This document shows, piece by piece, positions 1 through 6,432 of a stretch of DNA of 8,303 nucleotides. The stretch lies in NCBI GenBank assembly GCA_937907485.1, contig CALESR010000167.1, positions 1-8,303 on the forward strand, read 5' to 3'. A program made the translations under genes and the position numbers. The stretch's first letter is position 1; every line of letters starts with the position of its first letter. Below the pieces are notes generated by a model. That model did not search any database. It was not told the DNA's origin and saw nothing but the letters and a program-made list of their open reading frames with translations. This stretch comes from an uncultured Paracoccaceae bacterium. GTDB lineage: Bacteria; Pseudomonadota; Alphaproteobacteria; Rhodobacterales; Rhodobacteraceae.

Positions 1-736
1 GGTCGAGCAGGTCGATCATGTAGGGGTCCAGCCGCCCGGCCGCCGTGGCCTCGGACAGCAGGGCGGCGGCGGCGGGCCATTGGTCGGCGCGCACCTGACA
101 AAAGATCAGCGCTGCATCGTCACCAATCGGCGGCTGCTCCCGCAGGACGCCAAGGCAGGCGGCGTGCTCGTCGCCCAGCAGCAGGCCGATGTCGAAGCGC
201 CGCAGCCGCAGCACCGCCGCATCCGAGCCCAGCGCGTCGAGCAGCGCTGCTGCCTGATCCAGCGCCCCGATGGCGATCAGCGCGTCGATGCGCGCCAGCA
301 GGAATTCCGGCGCCTCGGTCACCTCGGCGCCCGGCAGCGGCGCGTTGAACTCGGCCAGCAAGAGCCGCAGCGACAACTCGCGCAAGGCGGGCAGCATGTC
401 GACCGGCAGGGAGGCAATCGCAACAGCCAGATCAGCGGCCGGTGTGGGCCCCCAGAGGGTCACGGGCAGCCCCACCCGCGCGGCGGGGTACAGACCGACG
501 GCCTCAGGCCGTGGTGCGTCGAGCGGGCGCACGGATATCCCCGAATCGCCGGCGGCCTCGCTGGCCGGGGTCACCGGAAAGGCCCCCGCCAAGGGGCGCG
601 GCGCCGAGGCCGTCACGCTGAGCCAGTTGATCGCCGACAAGGGCGCCTGCGCAGGCGCGCCGCTGTCTTGCGCCAGCGCGGGCAGCGCGGACAGGGCCTG
701 AACAAGGCCAAGGATCACACGGAACACGGGTTTCAT
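1..736 (-). CDS. Exported protein of unknown function, C-terminus beyond the window
   Basis: Reading the minus strand from the ATG at 736-734 gives an uninterrupted frame of 245 codons that leaves the window at base 1, so the C-terminus is missing. The N-terminus looks like a Sec signal peptide: Lys2 and Arg6, a hydrophobic core at residues 7-20, and a likely cleavage site ALPALA|QD after residue 22, which puts the mature protein in the periplasm or beyond. Residues 24-90 are rich in Ala, Pro and Ser and probably extended. From about residue 105 onward the sequence is Leu/Ala-rich and probably helical, with repeated helix-pair character. I recognise no catalytic motif. GAGG lies a few bases before the start, and the gene begins 13 bases after a small membrane-protein gene, so the two are probably co-transcribed and translated in sequence. 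Similar unnamed proteins seem to occur in Rhodobacteraceae, but this is from memory. Function is unknown. Codon use and the signal peptide make the gene itself well supported. Confidence 0.8.
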   Translation of the reverse strand, partial: MKPVFRVILGLVQALSALPALAQDSGAPAQAPLSAINWLSVTASAPRPLAGAFPVTPASEAAGDSGISVRPLDAPRPEAVGLYPAARVGLPVTLWGPTPAADLAVAIASLPVDMLPALRELSLRLLLAEFNAPLPGAEVTEAPEFLLARIDALIAIGALDQAAALLDALGSDAAVLRLRRFDIGLLLGDEHAACLGVLREQPPIGDDAALIFCQVRADQWPAAAALLSEATAAGRLDPYMIDLLD

Positions 737-749
737 ATCGCCTCAACCC

Positions 750-911
750 TTATGGCAACGTGACGGGCATGCTGCGCGGCTCAGCCGGGCGGCCCAGATC
801 ACCGAACCACGCAAATCCGGCCAGACCCACGCCGCCAACCAGCACGAGCACCACCACCAGCCGCAGCAGATAGCCCAGAATCCCCGGGCCTTCGTCGTCA
901 TATCGGGGCAT
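750..911 (-). CDS. Small single-span membrane protein (53 aa), unknown function
   Basis: The minus strand from ATG 911-909 to TAA 752-750 encodes 53 residues starting MPRYDDEGPGILGYLLRL. A short charged N-terminus (RYDDE) is followed by one strongly hydrophobic segment at about residues 11-34 (Leu, Val, Gly, Ala) and a short polar tail ending PVTLP. This is the pattern of a small inner-membrane protein with one span. A full Shine-Dalgarno AAGGAG (925-920) sits 8 bases before the ATG, which is strong support for translation. It heads a two-gene unit with the exported protein that starts at 736, and lies divergent to aroK. The strong RBS, the hydrophobic design and the conserved-looking ends argue for a real gene despite its size. 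Its role is unknown; an assembly or anchoring partner of the downstream exported protein is only a guess from gene order. Confidence 0.78.
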   Translation of the reverse strand: MPRYDDEGPGILGYLLRLVVVLVLVGGVGLAGFAWFGDLGRPAEPRSMPVTLP

Positions 912-985
912 CGGGCGCGCTCCTTGTGGTTGCCTGTCAGGGACTGTAGCGGCGCAAGCGGTGCCGCACCGGGTCGTTCGGTTGA

Positions 986-1014
986 TTTATAACTGGAACT
1001 CGCGGCAAGTTCAC
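986..1014 (-). promoter_or_regulatory. Candidate sigma-70 type promoter for the minus-strand small-protein operon
   Basis: On the minus strand GTGAAC (1014-1009) is a partial -35 box (three of six matches to TTGACA), followed after exactly 17 bases by TATAAA (991-986), a good -10 box. Transcription would begin near 979 and give a leader of about 70 bases before the ATG at 911. The AT-rich TTTATAA stands out in a GC-rich spacer. The same bases read on the plus strand as TATAAC (988-993), so they might also serve aroK, but I see no good plus-strand -35 box. Inferred from consensus only. Confidence 0.35.
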
Positions 1015-1073
1015 GCCATTCAGGGGCACAAACTGCGAAATCGCCTGCATGTGATCGGGCGCCGGGATTGGGA

Positions 1074-1619
1074 ATGCGGCCAAGGCTGAAAAAGACGGTG
1101 GTGATGGTCGGCATGATGGGCGCCGGCAAGTCGGCTGTCGGCAAGGAGCTGGCAGCGATACTGGGCGTGCCCTTCCTCGATTCCGATGCCGAGATCGAAC
1201 GCGCCGCCAATGCCACCATTGCCGAGATCTTCGCGCGCGACGGCGAGGCGTTTTTCCGTGACAAGGAGGCGCAGGTGATCTCGCGGCTGATCGACGGCGA
1301 GCCCTGTGTGCTCAGCGTCGGCGGCGGTGCCTTTCTGCGCGCCGAGACGCGCGCGCGGATTTCGGCGGCCGGGGTCTCGGTCTGGCTGAAGGCCGATCTC
1401 GACACGCTCTGGACCCGCGTTCGCCGCAAGGACACCCGGCCCCTGCTGAAAACCGCCAACCCCTATCAGACGCTGGCCGACCTGATGGCCGCGCGTGAGC
1501 CTGCCTATTGCCAGGCCGATCTGGTGGTGCCGACCGAGGCCGATTTTGCCATTGAAACCACGGCGGAAAAGGTCGTCGAGACGCTGCTGGGGCGCCCCGA
1601 CGTGCTGGCCGGAACCTGA
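1074..1619 (+). CDS. aroK: Shikimate kinase
   Basis: This cytoplasmic enzyme phosphorylates shikimate at the 3-OH with ATP, the fifth step of the shikimate pathway to aromatic amino acids. The 181 residues match the usual length. Visible motifs are the P-loop GMMGAGKS (13-20), the DSD pair (D36, D38) that positions Mg2+ and shikimate, FFRDKE with the shikimate-contacting Arg62, the VGGG loop (82-85), the lid segment with RPLL (122-125), and REPAY (141-145) with an Arg near the nucleotide site. I chose the ATG at 1074; the frame also allows TTG at 1068, two codons earlier, but family members usually begin just a few residues before the LKKTVVMVG segment. The SD is weak (GGGA just before the ATG). 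aroB follows after 9 bases, so the two form an operon. Nothing looks damaged. Confidence 0.96.
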   Translation: MRPRLKKTVVMVGMMGAGKSAVGKELAAILGVPFLDSDAEIERAANATIAEIFARDGEAFFRDKEAQVISRLIDGEPCVLSVGGGAFLRAETRARISAAGVSVWLKADLDTLWTRVRRKDTRPLLKTANPYQTLADLMAAREPAYCQADLVVPTEADFAIETTAEKVVETLLGRPDVLAGT

Positions 1620-1628
1620 GGAAACGCC

Positions 1629-2750
1629 ATGACCCTTGCCATTGACGATGTGCGCGTCGATCTGGGCGACCGCTCGTATACCGTGCGGGTGGGCCGGGGG
1701 CTGATCGCCCGCGCCGGGGCCGAGATCGCGCCGATGATCCGCCGCAAGCGGGTCGCCATCGTCACCGAAGAGACCGTCGCGGCGCTGCATCTGCCCGCCC
1801 TGAACGCGGGGCTGGCAGCGGCGGGGATCGCGGGCGAGGCGTTGATCCTGCCGCCCGGCGAATCGACCAAAGGCTGGCCGCAGTTCACCCGCACGGTCGA
1901 ATGGCTGCTGGACCAAAAGGTCGAGCGCGGCGATCTGGTCGTCGCCTTGGGCGGCGGGGTGATTGGCGATCTGGTCGGCTTTGCCGCCGCCGTGTTGCGT
2001 CGGGGCGTGCGCTTTGTGCAGGTGCCGACCAGCCTGCTGGCGCAGGTGGACAGCAGTGTCGGCGGCAAGACCGGCATCAATTCGGTGCAAGGCAAGAACC
2101 TGATCGGCGCCTTTCACCAACCCTCGCTGGTGCTGGCCGATATCGACGTTCTCGACACCCTGCCTGGCCGGGATTTTCTGGCTGGGTACGGCGAGGTGGT
2201 GAAATACGGGCTTCTTGGCGATGCCGATTTCTTTGACTGGCTCGAGGCCAACGGCCCGGCGCTGGCCGCCGGTGACCGGGCGCTGCGCCAACAGGCGGTG
2301 CGGCACGCGGTGGCGATGAAGGCCGGGATTGTCGAGCGGGACGAGACCGAGCAGGGCGAACGGGCGCTCTTGAACCTCGGCCATACCTTTGGCCATGCGC
2401 TGGAATCCGCGACGGGCTATTCCGACCGTCTGCTGCATGGCGAGGGCGTGGCGATCGGCTGCCTCCTGGCCTTCGACCTGTCCGCGCGGCTTGGGCTGTG
2501 CTCGCAGGAAGCCCCCGCGCGGGTGGCGGCGCATTTACAGACGATGGGGATGAAGCGGTCGCTGGCCGATATTCCTGGCGAGCTACCGGGCGTGGACGGC
2601 CTCATCGCCTTGATGGCGCAGGATAAAAAGGTGCAGGACGGCACGCTGCGCTTTATTCTGGCGCGGGGGATCGGCGACAGTTTCGTCACCGGCGATGTCC
2701 CGCGCGATGCACTGGCGGCGCTGCTGGCCGAGGGGTTGCGCGGGCGCTAA
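1629..2750 (+). CDS. aroB: 3-Dehydroquinate synthase
   Basis: AroB converts DAHP to 3-dehydroquinate, the second step of the shikimate pathway, using NAD+ and a divalent metal (Zn2+ or Co2+) in the cytoplasm. The 373-residue protein is of typical length. The N-terminal NAD-binding half contains PPGESTK (75-81), GDLVVALGGGVIGDLVGF (101-118), VPTSLLAQVDSSVGGKTGIN (132-151) and GKNLIGAF (155-162). The C-terminal half carries the three metal ligands of the family: Glu189 in GYGEVVKYG, His252 in LNLGHTFGHALE and His270 in LLHGEG. The SD GAGG overlaps the aroK stop codon region and the gap is 9 bases, which indicates translational coupling with shikimate kinase. The stop TAA (2748-2750) overlaps the stop of the convergent regulator gene. 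The enzyme appears intact. Confidence 0.97.
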   Translation: MTLAIDDVRVDLGDRSYTVRVGRGLIARAGAEIAPMIRRKRVAIVTEETVAALHLPALNAGLAAAGIAGEALILPPGESTKGWPQFTRTVEWLLDQKVERGDLVVALGGGVIGDLVGFAAAVLRRGVRFVQVPTSLLAQVDSSVGGKTGINSVQGKNLIGAFHQPSLVLADIDVLDTLPGRDFLAGYGEVVKYGLLGDADFFDWLEANGPALAAGDRALRQQAVRHAVAMKAGIVERDETEQGERALLNLGHTFGHALESATGYSDRLLHGEGVAIGCLLAFDLSARLGLCSQEAPARVAAHLQTMGMKRSLADIPGELPGVDGLIALMAQDKKVQDGTLRFILARGIGDSFVTGDVPRDALAALLAEGLRGR

Positions 2751-3766
2751 CCCGCCTCGCCCTGACGGCGGTAATCACTGGGTGACAGACCCGTGGCCTC
2801 GCGAAAGGCGCGATTGAAAGGGCCCAGCGACGAGAACCCCACATCATAGGCGATTTCCAGAATTGTCTGTCCGGCGGCGTCCGGCGCGCGCAGCTTGGCC
2901 TTGGCGGCGTCTATGCGGGCGCTGTTGATAAAGCTGGCAAAGTTGCGGTGCCCCAACTCCTGATTGATCGCCTTGCGAACCTGATGCTCGGGCGCCTTCA
3001 CCCGCTGCGCCAGCGCAGAAACCGTCAACCCCTCGACCTGCCAGACGCCGGCCTGCATTTCGGACTGGATCCGCCGGATCAGCACGCTTTGCTCTTGCGC
3101 GCGCTGCACCGGCGAGGGGGCGGTCGAGGGCTCGGTCTCGCCCGGCCAATGCTGGATATTGGCCTTGAGCGACCACAGCGCGAAAGTCAGCGACACGATC
3201 AGGAACGCCGTCGAATGCCCCAGCGCAAGCGTGACAGGCGGCGCGTGCTGCATCTGCGACGAGGTCAGCGACATGCCCACCGCAAAGATCAGCAGAAAGA
3301 CCGAGATTGCCGGCCGGATACGCCGGCGCGCGTTCATCAGGTCTCCCCGGGCAGACGACAGGAACAGAACGATCAGCGCCCCGTAATGCAGCACCGCAAG
3401 GGCGCGCACAAAGGGCGCAAACGCCGCGTTCAGCGAGACAGCCAGCAATCCGGCCGAAATCAGCGCCCCCGACAGCAGCCAGACCCAGCCATAGCGCTTG
3501 TCGTCCAGAAAGATCGCCACCAGCATCCATGACGTGAAGAACGCAGCCCCCGCGCCCAGGGTGCGCAGCCCGATCTGCAAGGGGGTTCCGAACAGATCGG
3601 GGGCGGGCAAGGTGCTCCACAGCCGGGCATTGGTTGTGACAATGAGCATCAACAGGGCGATCCGCGCCCCGCGCTCGACACGGCTGGCCCCGATCAGGAC
3701 GGCGATGACAAGGCAAACACTGGTGGCGGCCCCTCGCAACGCGACATCAAGCAAGTCCAGATTCAC
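2747..3766 (-). CDS. AraC family regulator with a seven-span membrane N-terminus
   Basis: The 339-residue protein joins a hydrophobic N-terminal half to a C-terminal AraC/XylS DNA-binding domain. Likely membrane spans lie near residues 8-26, 33-50, 69-87, 92-114, 119-137, 152-170 and 178-200. A polar linker (about 203-235) follows, then two helix-turn-helix motifs: the first around 247-268 (TVSALAQRVKAPEHQVRKAI), the second around 300-322 (ILEIAYDVGFSSLGPFNRAF), ending with the signature GLSPSDYRR (326-334). This should be an inner-membrane one-component regulator that senses an unknown signal in or across the membrane. Many AraC regulators are soluble, but membrane-attached forms are known. 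The start is GTG at 3766; no ATG lies in frame between it and the upstream stop. The only SD-like run (CGGGG) lies inside a strong hairpin. Its TAG stop overlaps the aroB stop. Target genes are unknown; the neighbouring 202-residue gene or itself are candidates by position. Confidence 0.88.
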   Translation of the reverse strand: MNLDLLDVALRGAATSVCLVIAVLIGASRVERGARIALLMLIVTTNARLWSTLPAPDLFGTPLQIGLRTLGAGAAFFTSWMLVAIFLDDKRYGWVWLLSGALISAGLLAVSLNAAFAPFVRALAVLHYGALIVLFLSSARGDLMNARRRIRPAISVFLLIFAVGMSLTSSQMQHAPPVTLALGHSTAFLIVSLTFALWSLKANIQHWPGETEPSTAPSPVQRAQEQSVLIRRIQSEMQAGVWQVEGLTVSALAQRVKAPEHQVRKAINQELGHRNFASFINSARIDAAKAKLRAPDAAGQTILEIAYDVGFSSLGPFNRAFREATGLSPSDYRRQGEAG

Positions 3767-3774
3767 ACGAAGAC

Positions 3775-3806
3775 CCCGTTCACCAAGCGATACCTTGATG
3801 AACGGG
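3775..3806 (-). repeat. 13-bp inverted repeat in the leader of the AraC-type regulator gene
   Basis: CCCGTTCACCAAG (3775-3787) and CTTGATGAACGGG (3794-3806) are complementary over 13 positions with one mismatch (a G-U pair in the minus-strand RNA) and enclose a 6-base loop, CGATAC. The element ends 8 bases upstream of the GTG start at 3766. As DNA it could be an operator; as RNA it would form a stable hairpin that takes in the only SD-like bases. No U-run follows the stem on the minus strand, which argues against a simple terminator for the 202-residue gene upstream. Confidence 0.7.
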
Positions 3807-3861
3807 ATTTCGATGGTATCGGTGCCCCTGCGTCAAGACCGTATCACAGCGCACCGCCGTG

Positions 3862-4470
3862 TCAGGCGAGGATTCCCTCGACCTGCACTTCGGCCCGCTG
3901 TGCTGCGGCATGGCGCTGGATGGCGGCGTGCAGCACAAAGCCCATCTGCGGCTCGATTTTCATGGCCAGCGCCGCCAGCCAGCCCGGCATCCGGTTCACC
4001 CGCCCGCAGCCAATGGCGCGGCGGAACCCTTCGCCGCCCAGATGGCACAGCGGCGAGGCATGCAGGTCCTCGATGCGCACGTCAAAGCGTTGCCGCCCGC
4101 GGATCAGGTCGCGCGCCGTGCGCTCCACCAGATCCCACTCCTGCCGCACCGCGCGCCGCTGCGCCCAGGATTGGCGCGCCATGTCGATGGCATCATGCGG
4201 GTCTTGGGTCGAAGCGTGATAGCCGCGGCTCTTGTCACGGGCAAAGACCATCCACAGGAAGTGGCCCTTCAGCGTCAGCGCCCGATAAGCGGTGATCTGG
4301 CCGCAATCCGAGGTGACGCCGTTGCCCCGGTCGAAATAGAGCGGCACCCAGTCGGCCTTGGTGAACACCATATCCGGACCGGCCGAGGCGATTTCGATCT
4401 CCATCAGCGAGGTCATGCGGCGCGTCTGGGCAAGCAGGAGGCGAGCGGCGGCGTGCGAGAGCTTGGTCAT
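3862..4470 (-). CDS. Conserved-looking cytoplasmic protein of unknown function (202 aa)
   Basis: An intact 202-residue frame runs from ATG (4470-4468) to TGA, with AAAAGGA (4484-4478) 7 bases before the start as a good SD. There is no signal peptide and no clear membrane span; the only hydrophobic stretches are short (HFLWMVFA at 70-77 and MPGWLAALAM at 161-170). Notable segments are DMVFTKADWVPLYFDRGNGV (33-52), DCGQITAYRAL (55-65), FARDKSRGYHASTQDPHDA (76-94), RFDVRIEDLHASPLC (128-142) and GEGFRRAI (146-153). Their density of aromatic, charged and Gly residues is typical of a folded, conserved protein and unlike a shadow frame. I cannot name the family and give no function. A longer frame on the opposite strand is Arg/His/Pro-rich and looks spurious. 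The gene lies 95 bases upstream of the membrane AraC regulator on the same strand, so co-transcription or regulation by it is possible but not shown. Confidence 0.78.
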   Translation of the reverse strand: MTKLSHAAARLLLAQTRRMTSLMEIEIASAGPDMVFTKADWVPLYFDRGNGVTSDCGQITAYRALTLKGHFLWMVFARDKSRGYHASTQDPHDAIDMARQSWAQRRAVRQEWDLVERTARDLIRGRQRFDVRIEDLHASPLCHLGGEGFRRAIGCGRVNRMPGWLAALAMKIEPQMGFVLHAAIQRHAAAQRAEVQVEGILA

Positions 4471-4644
4471 GGGCTGGTCCTTTTCGGGGTGGATGGCGCT
4501 GTGTGCCGGGTTGATGCCCCCTCATCCCAAACCGACCGTTCCGCCGCGCGCTGGTTTCGAAAAACGACCGGATTCCTGCAAAAACGGCGAGGAATTTTCA
4601 GATTCGGCGCGGGCTGGCGGCATTGCCATCCACCCACGGCACAG

Positions 4645-4674
4645 AAAAGCCCCCTCGCCGGGGCGAAGGGGCTT
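4645..4674 (-). terminator. Rho-independent terminator of the DUF5765-like gene
   Basis: AAGCCCCCTCGCC (4647-4659) and GGCGAAGGGGCTT (4662-4674) form a GC-rich stem of about 12-13 pairs with one G-U or mismatch and a tight loop. Read on the minus strand the stem is followed by TTTTCT (4648-4643), a short U-run. It lies about 28 bases beyond the stop of the membrane-protein gene ending at 4703, so it terminates that minus-strand unit. It also insulates the 202-residue gene downstream from read-through. Confidence 0.8.
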
Positions 4675-4702
4675 GAGTCGCTTGGTCAGGCGTGTGCGTG
4701 GG

Positions 4703-5401
4703 TCAGGCTGTCATCGTGCGGCGGATCCACGGACTCAGCGCGATGGTGACGATGGCGATGGAGAACAGGCACCAGATGGCCGGCACCTCGTTGGGATTCG
4801 TGGTCAGAAACCCCGCCGCAATCGGCCCGGCCAGCGCGTGAAACAGCACCAGCCGCCAGGCGCCATAGATAAGCGGCAGCGCAAAGGCGACGATCATGTA
4901 GCTGGGGAAACCCCAACTCAGGCCCAGCGCCGACTCCAGCGGCACCATCAGGCCGTTGTAGGGCACATCCCAGGCCTGATGCCAGTCGCCCGTGACCGTG
5001 CACAACTGCTGCGCGCAGAGTTGCGAGCCGGGCGCACAACTCCCGGCCCATTCGAAAGGATAGAGCTGCAACAGCATCAGCACCGAGGACGCCGCGCAAA
5101 GCGAAAACACCAGCACCTTCATCGCCGCGCTGATCGGCCGCGCCACCAACGCCATCGCAAAGGCGTTGATGAAAAGCGGCTGAAACACGATATGCAGCAC
5201 GCTGAGCAGCGTCACCGACTGGTTCACAGGCGAGGTGCATTCGTCGATGACGGCGTATCCGGCGACCTGCAAGGCCTCCATCAGGGTGAAATAGCCCAGC
5301 GTGACCGGGATGGCCAAGGGATCACCCCGCCGCGCCGACACCACCGTCGCCGCCCCGCCAAAGGCGACCATCGCCGCCGAAACCCCCATCGACCAGCACA
5401 T
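4703..5401 (-). CDS. Multi-span membrane protein, DUF5765-like
   Basis: From the ATG at 5401 the protein has 232 residues; an upstream ATG (5431) would add ten residues, but AGGGAGGGT (5415-5407) sits at the right distance before 5401 and homologues as I recall them begin MCWSMG. About seven hydrophobic segments are visible, near 4-22, 30-52, 66-86, 94-112, 165-185, 187-200 and 206-224, so it is an inner-membrane protein. A long loop (about 113-164) between the fourth and fifth spans holds Cys122, Cys129 and Cys134 and the segment GDWHQAWDVPYNG (138-150); Cys55 lies in another loop. Such cysteines could form disulfides if the loop faces the periplasm. It resembles the DUF5765 family of Rhodobacteraceae, which has no assigned function; the family name is from memory. 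It follows the DUF808 gene by 62 bases on the same strand and ends at a clear terminator, so the two may be one operon. Confidence 0.87.
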   Translation of the reverse strand: MCWSMGVSAAMVAFGGAATVVSARRGDPLAIPVTLGYFTLMEALQVAGYAVIDECTSPVNQSVTLLSVLHIVFQPLFINAFAMALVARPISAAMKVLVFSLCAASSVLMLLQLYPFEWAGSCAPGSQLCAQQLCTVTGDWHQAWDVPYNGLMVPLESALGLSWGFPSYMIVAFALPLIYGAWRLVLFHALAGPIAAGFLTTNPNEVPAIWCLFSIAIVTIALSPWIRRTMTA

Positions 5402-5463
5402 GCGCCACCCTCCCTGACTGACGAGGGTCAATCAAGCACGCGGCGCCCCCGGATGGCAAAGGT

Positions 5464-6432
5464 TTAGTGCGCCGCCACTGCGCCCTTGAGACGGCGGATC
5501 ACCGGGTTGATCCCCCACATCGCCACCGGGATCAGCACCAGCCCCAGCGCAAGACCAAAGAGTCCGTCAAAGAACGCCGTGACCGCCCATTCGGCAAACC
5601 CAGCGGCTTGTGGCAGTGCGAGGGCGGCGGCCTCGGCCTGATGGGCGATCCACTCGTAAGGTTGGTGCTGGCCCAGATCGTGCAGCCCGTGAATGACGAT
5701 CGACCCGCCGACCCAGATCATCGCCGCCGTGCCGACGATGGTCAGCGTCCTCAGGAACCCCGGCATCACCCGCACGATCCCGCGCCCCAGCGCCCGCGTC
5801 AGTCCCAGCCGCCCGACCCGCGCCAGCCACAGCCCCACGTCATCGGCCTTCACGATCAGCGCCACGCCGCCGTAAACCGCCGCCGTGATCCCGATGGCCA
5901 CCACCGCCAGCACCACCGCCTGCATCACGATCCCCTGCCCCGGCGGCAGCGCCGCCAAGGCAATCGTCATGATCTCGGCCGACAGGATGAAATCGGTCTT
6001 GATCGCCCCGGCAACCTTTTGCGTCTCAAGATGCCCCGGATCGCCATTCGGCACGTGGCCATCGGCATGCGGCGCATGGGGAAAGACGATGTGCCAGACC
6101 TTCTCGGCCCCCTCGAAACACAGATAGGCCCCGCCCAGCATCAGCAGCGGCATGATGACCCAGGGGGCAAACGCGCTGAGCAACAGGGCCGCGGGCAGCA
6201 GAATCAGCAGCTTGTTGCGGATCGAACCCAGTGCGATCTTGCCGACGATCGGCAATTCGCGCGCCGGGTCAAACCCCTGCACATACTTCGGTGTCACCGC
6301 CGCATCGTCGATCACGGCCCCTGCGGCCTTGGCCCCGGCCTTGGCCGCCTGACCGGCTATGTCATCGATGCTGGCCGCCGCCACCTTGGCGATGCCCGCC
6401 ACGTCATCGAGAAGCGCGATCAGACCACTCAT
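5464..6432 (-). CDS. DUF808 (YedI-like) inner-membrane protein
   Basis: The 322-residue protein matches the DUF808 family (E. coli YedI), inner-membrane proteins of unknown function. Diagnostic features are the N-terminal SGLIALLDDVAGIAK (2-16), DDAAVTPKYVQGFDPARELP (42-61), the span block with NKLLILLPAALLLSAFAPW (73-91), FEGAEKVWH (106-114) and the conserved KTDFILSAEIMTIAL (145-159). Hydrophobic segments lie near 75-104, 147-162, 167-194, 226-250 and 283-308. A His/Asp/Pro-rich loop (114-134) precedes the conserved KTDF block. Residues 19-45 are Ala-rich with little polarity and could form an amphipathic helix. The start is firm: AAGGAG lies 6 bases before ATG 6432. It is divergent from the deiminase gene and is followed on its own strand by the DUF5765-like gene after 62 bases without a visible terminator, suggesting co-transcription. 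Confidence 0.94.
   Translation of the reverse strand: MSGLIALLDDVAGIAKVAAASIDDIAGQAAKAGAKAAGAVIDDAAVTPKYVQGFDPARELPIVGKIALGSIRNKLLILLPAALLLSAFAPWVIMPLLMLGGAYLCFEGAEKVWHIVFPHAPHADGHVPNGDPGHLETQKVAGAIKTDFILSAEIMTIALAALPPGQGIVMQAVVLAVVAIGITAAVYGGVALIVKADDVGLWLARVGRLGLTRALGRGIVRVMPGFLRTLTIVGTAAMIWVGGSIVIHGLHDLGQHQPYEWIAHQAEAAALALPQAAGFAEWAVTAFFDGLFGLALGLVLIPVAMWGINPVIRRLKGAVAAH

Noticed and set aside
743..1459. Minus-strand frame of 238 codons across the aroK start and the divergent spacer
   Set aside because: It is in a different frame from the small membrane-protein gene at 750-911 that it overlaps, has a low-complexity Ser/Arg/Ala composition, and covers the aroK coding region.
1020..2534. 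Long open frame on the minus strand (about 500 codons) opposite aroK and aroB
   Set aside because: It is rich in Arg, Gln, His and Gly, has no family motifs, and is fully explained as a shadow of two clear enzymes with GC-rich third positions.
3775..3806. Reading the leader dyad as an intrinsic terminator for the 202-residue gene
   Set aside because: The minus-strand sequence after the stem is GTCTTCGT with no U-run, and the stem is immediately before the regulator start.
3859..4749. Plus-strand frame of 296 codons opposite the 202-residue gene and the terminator
   Set aside because: It runs through a clear terminator hairpin and into another gene, has Arg/His/Pro-rich composition, and has no convincing ribosome site; the minus-strand frame has a good SD and protein-like segments.
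5402..5463. Terminator or promoter between the DUF808 and DUF5765-like genes
   Set aside because: No hairpin with a T-run and no clear promoter boxes were found in the 62-base gap.
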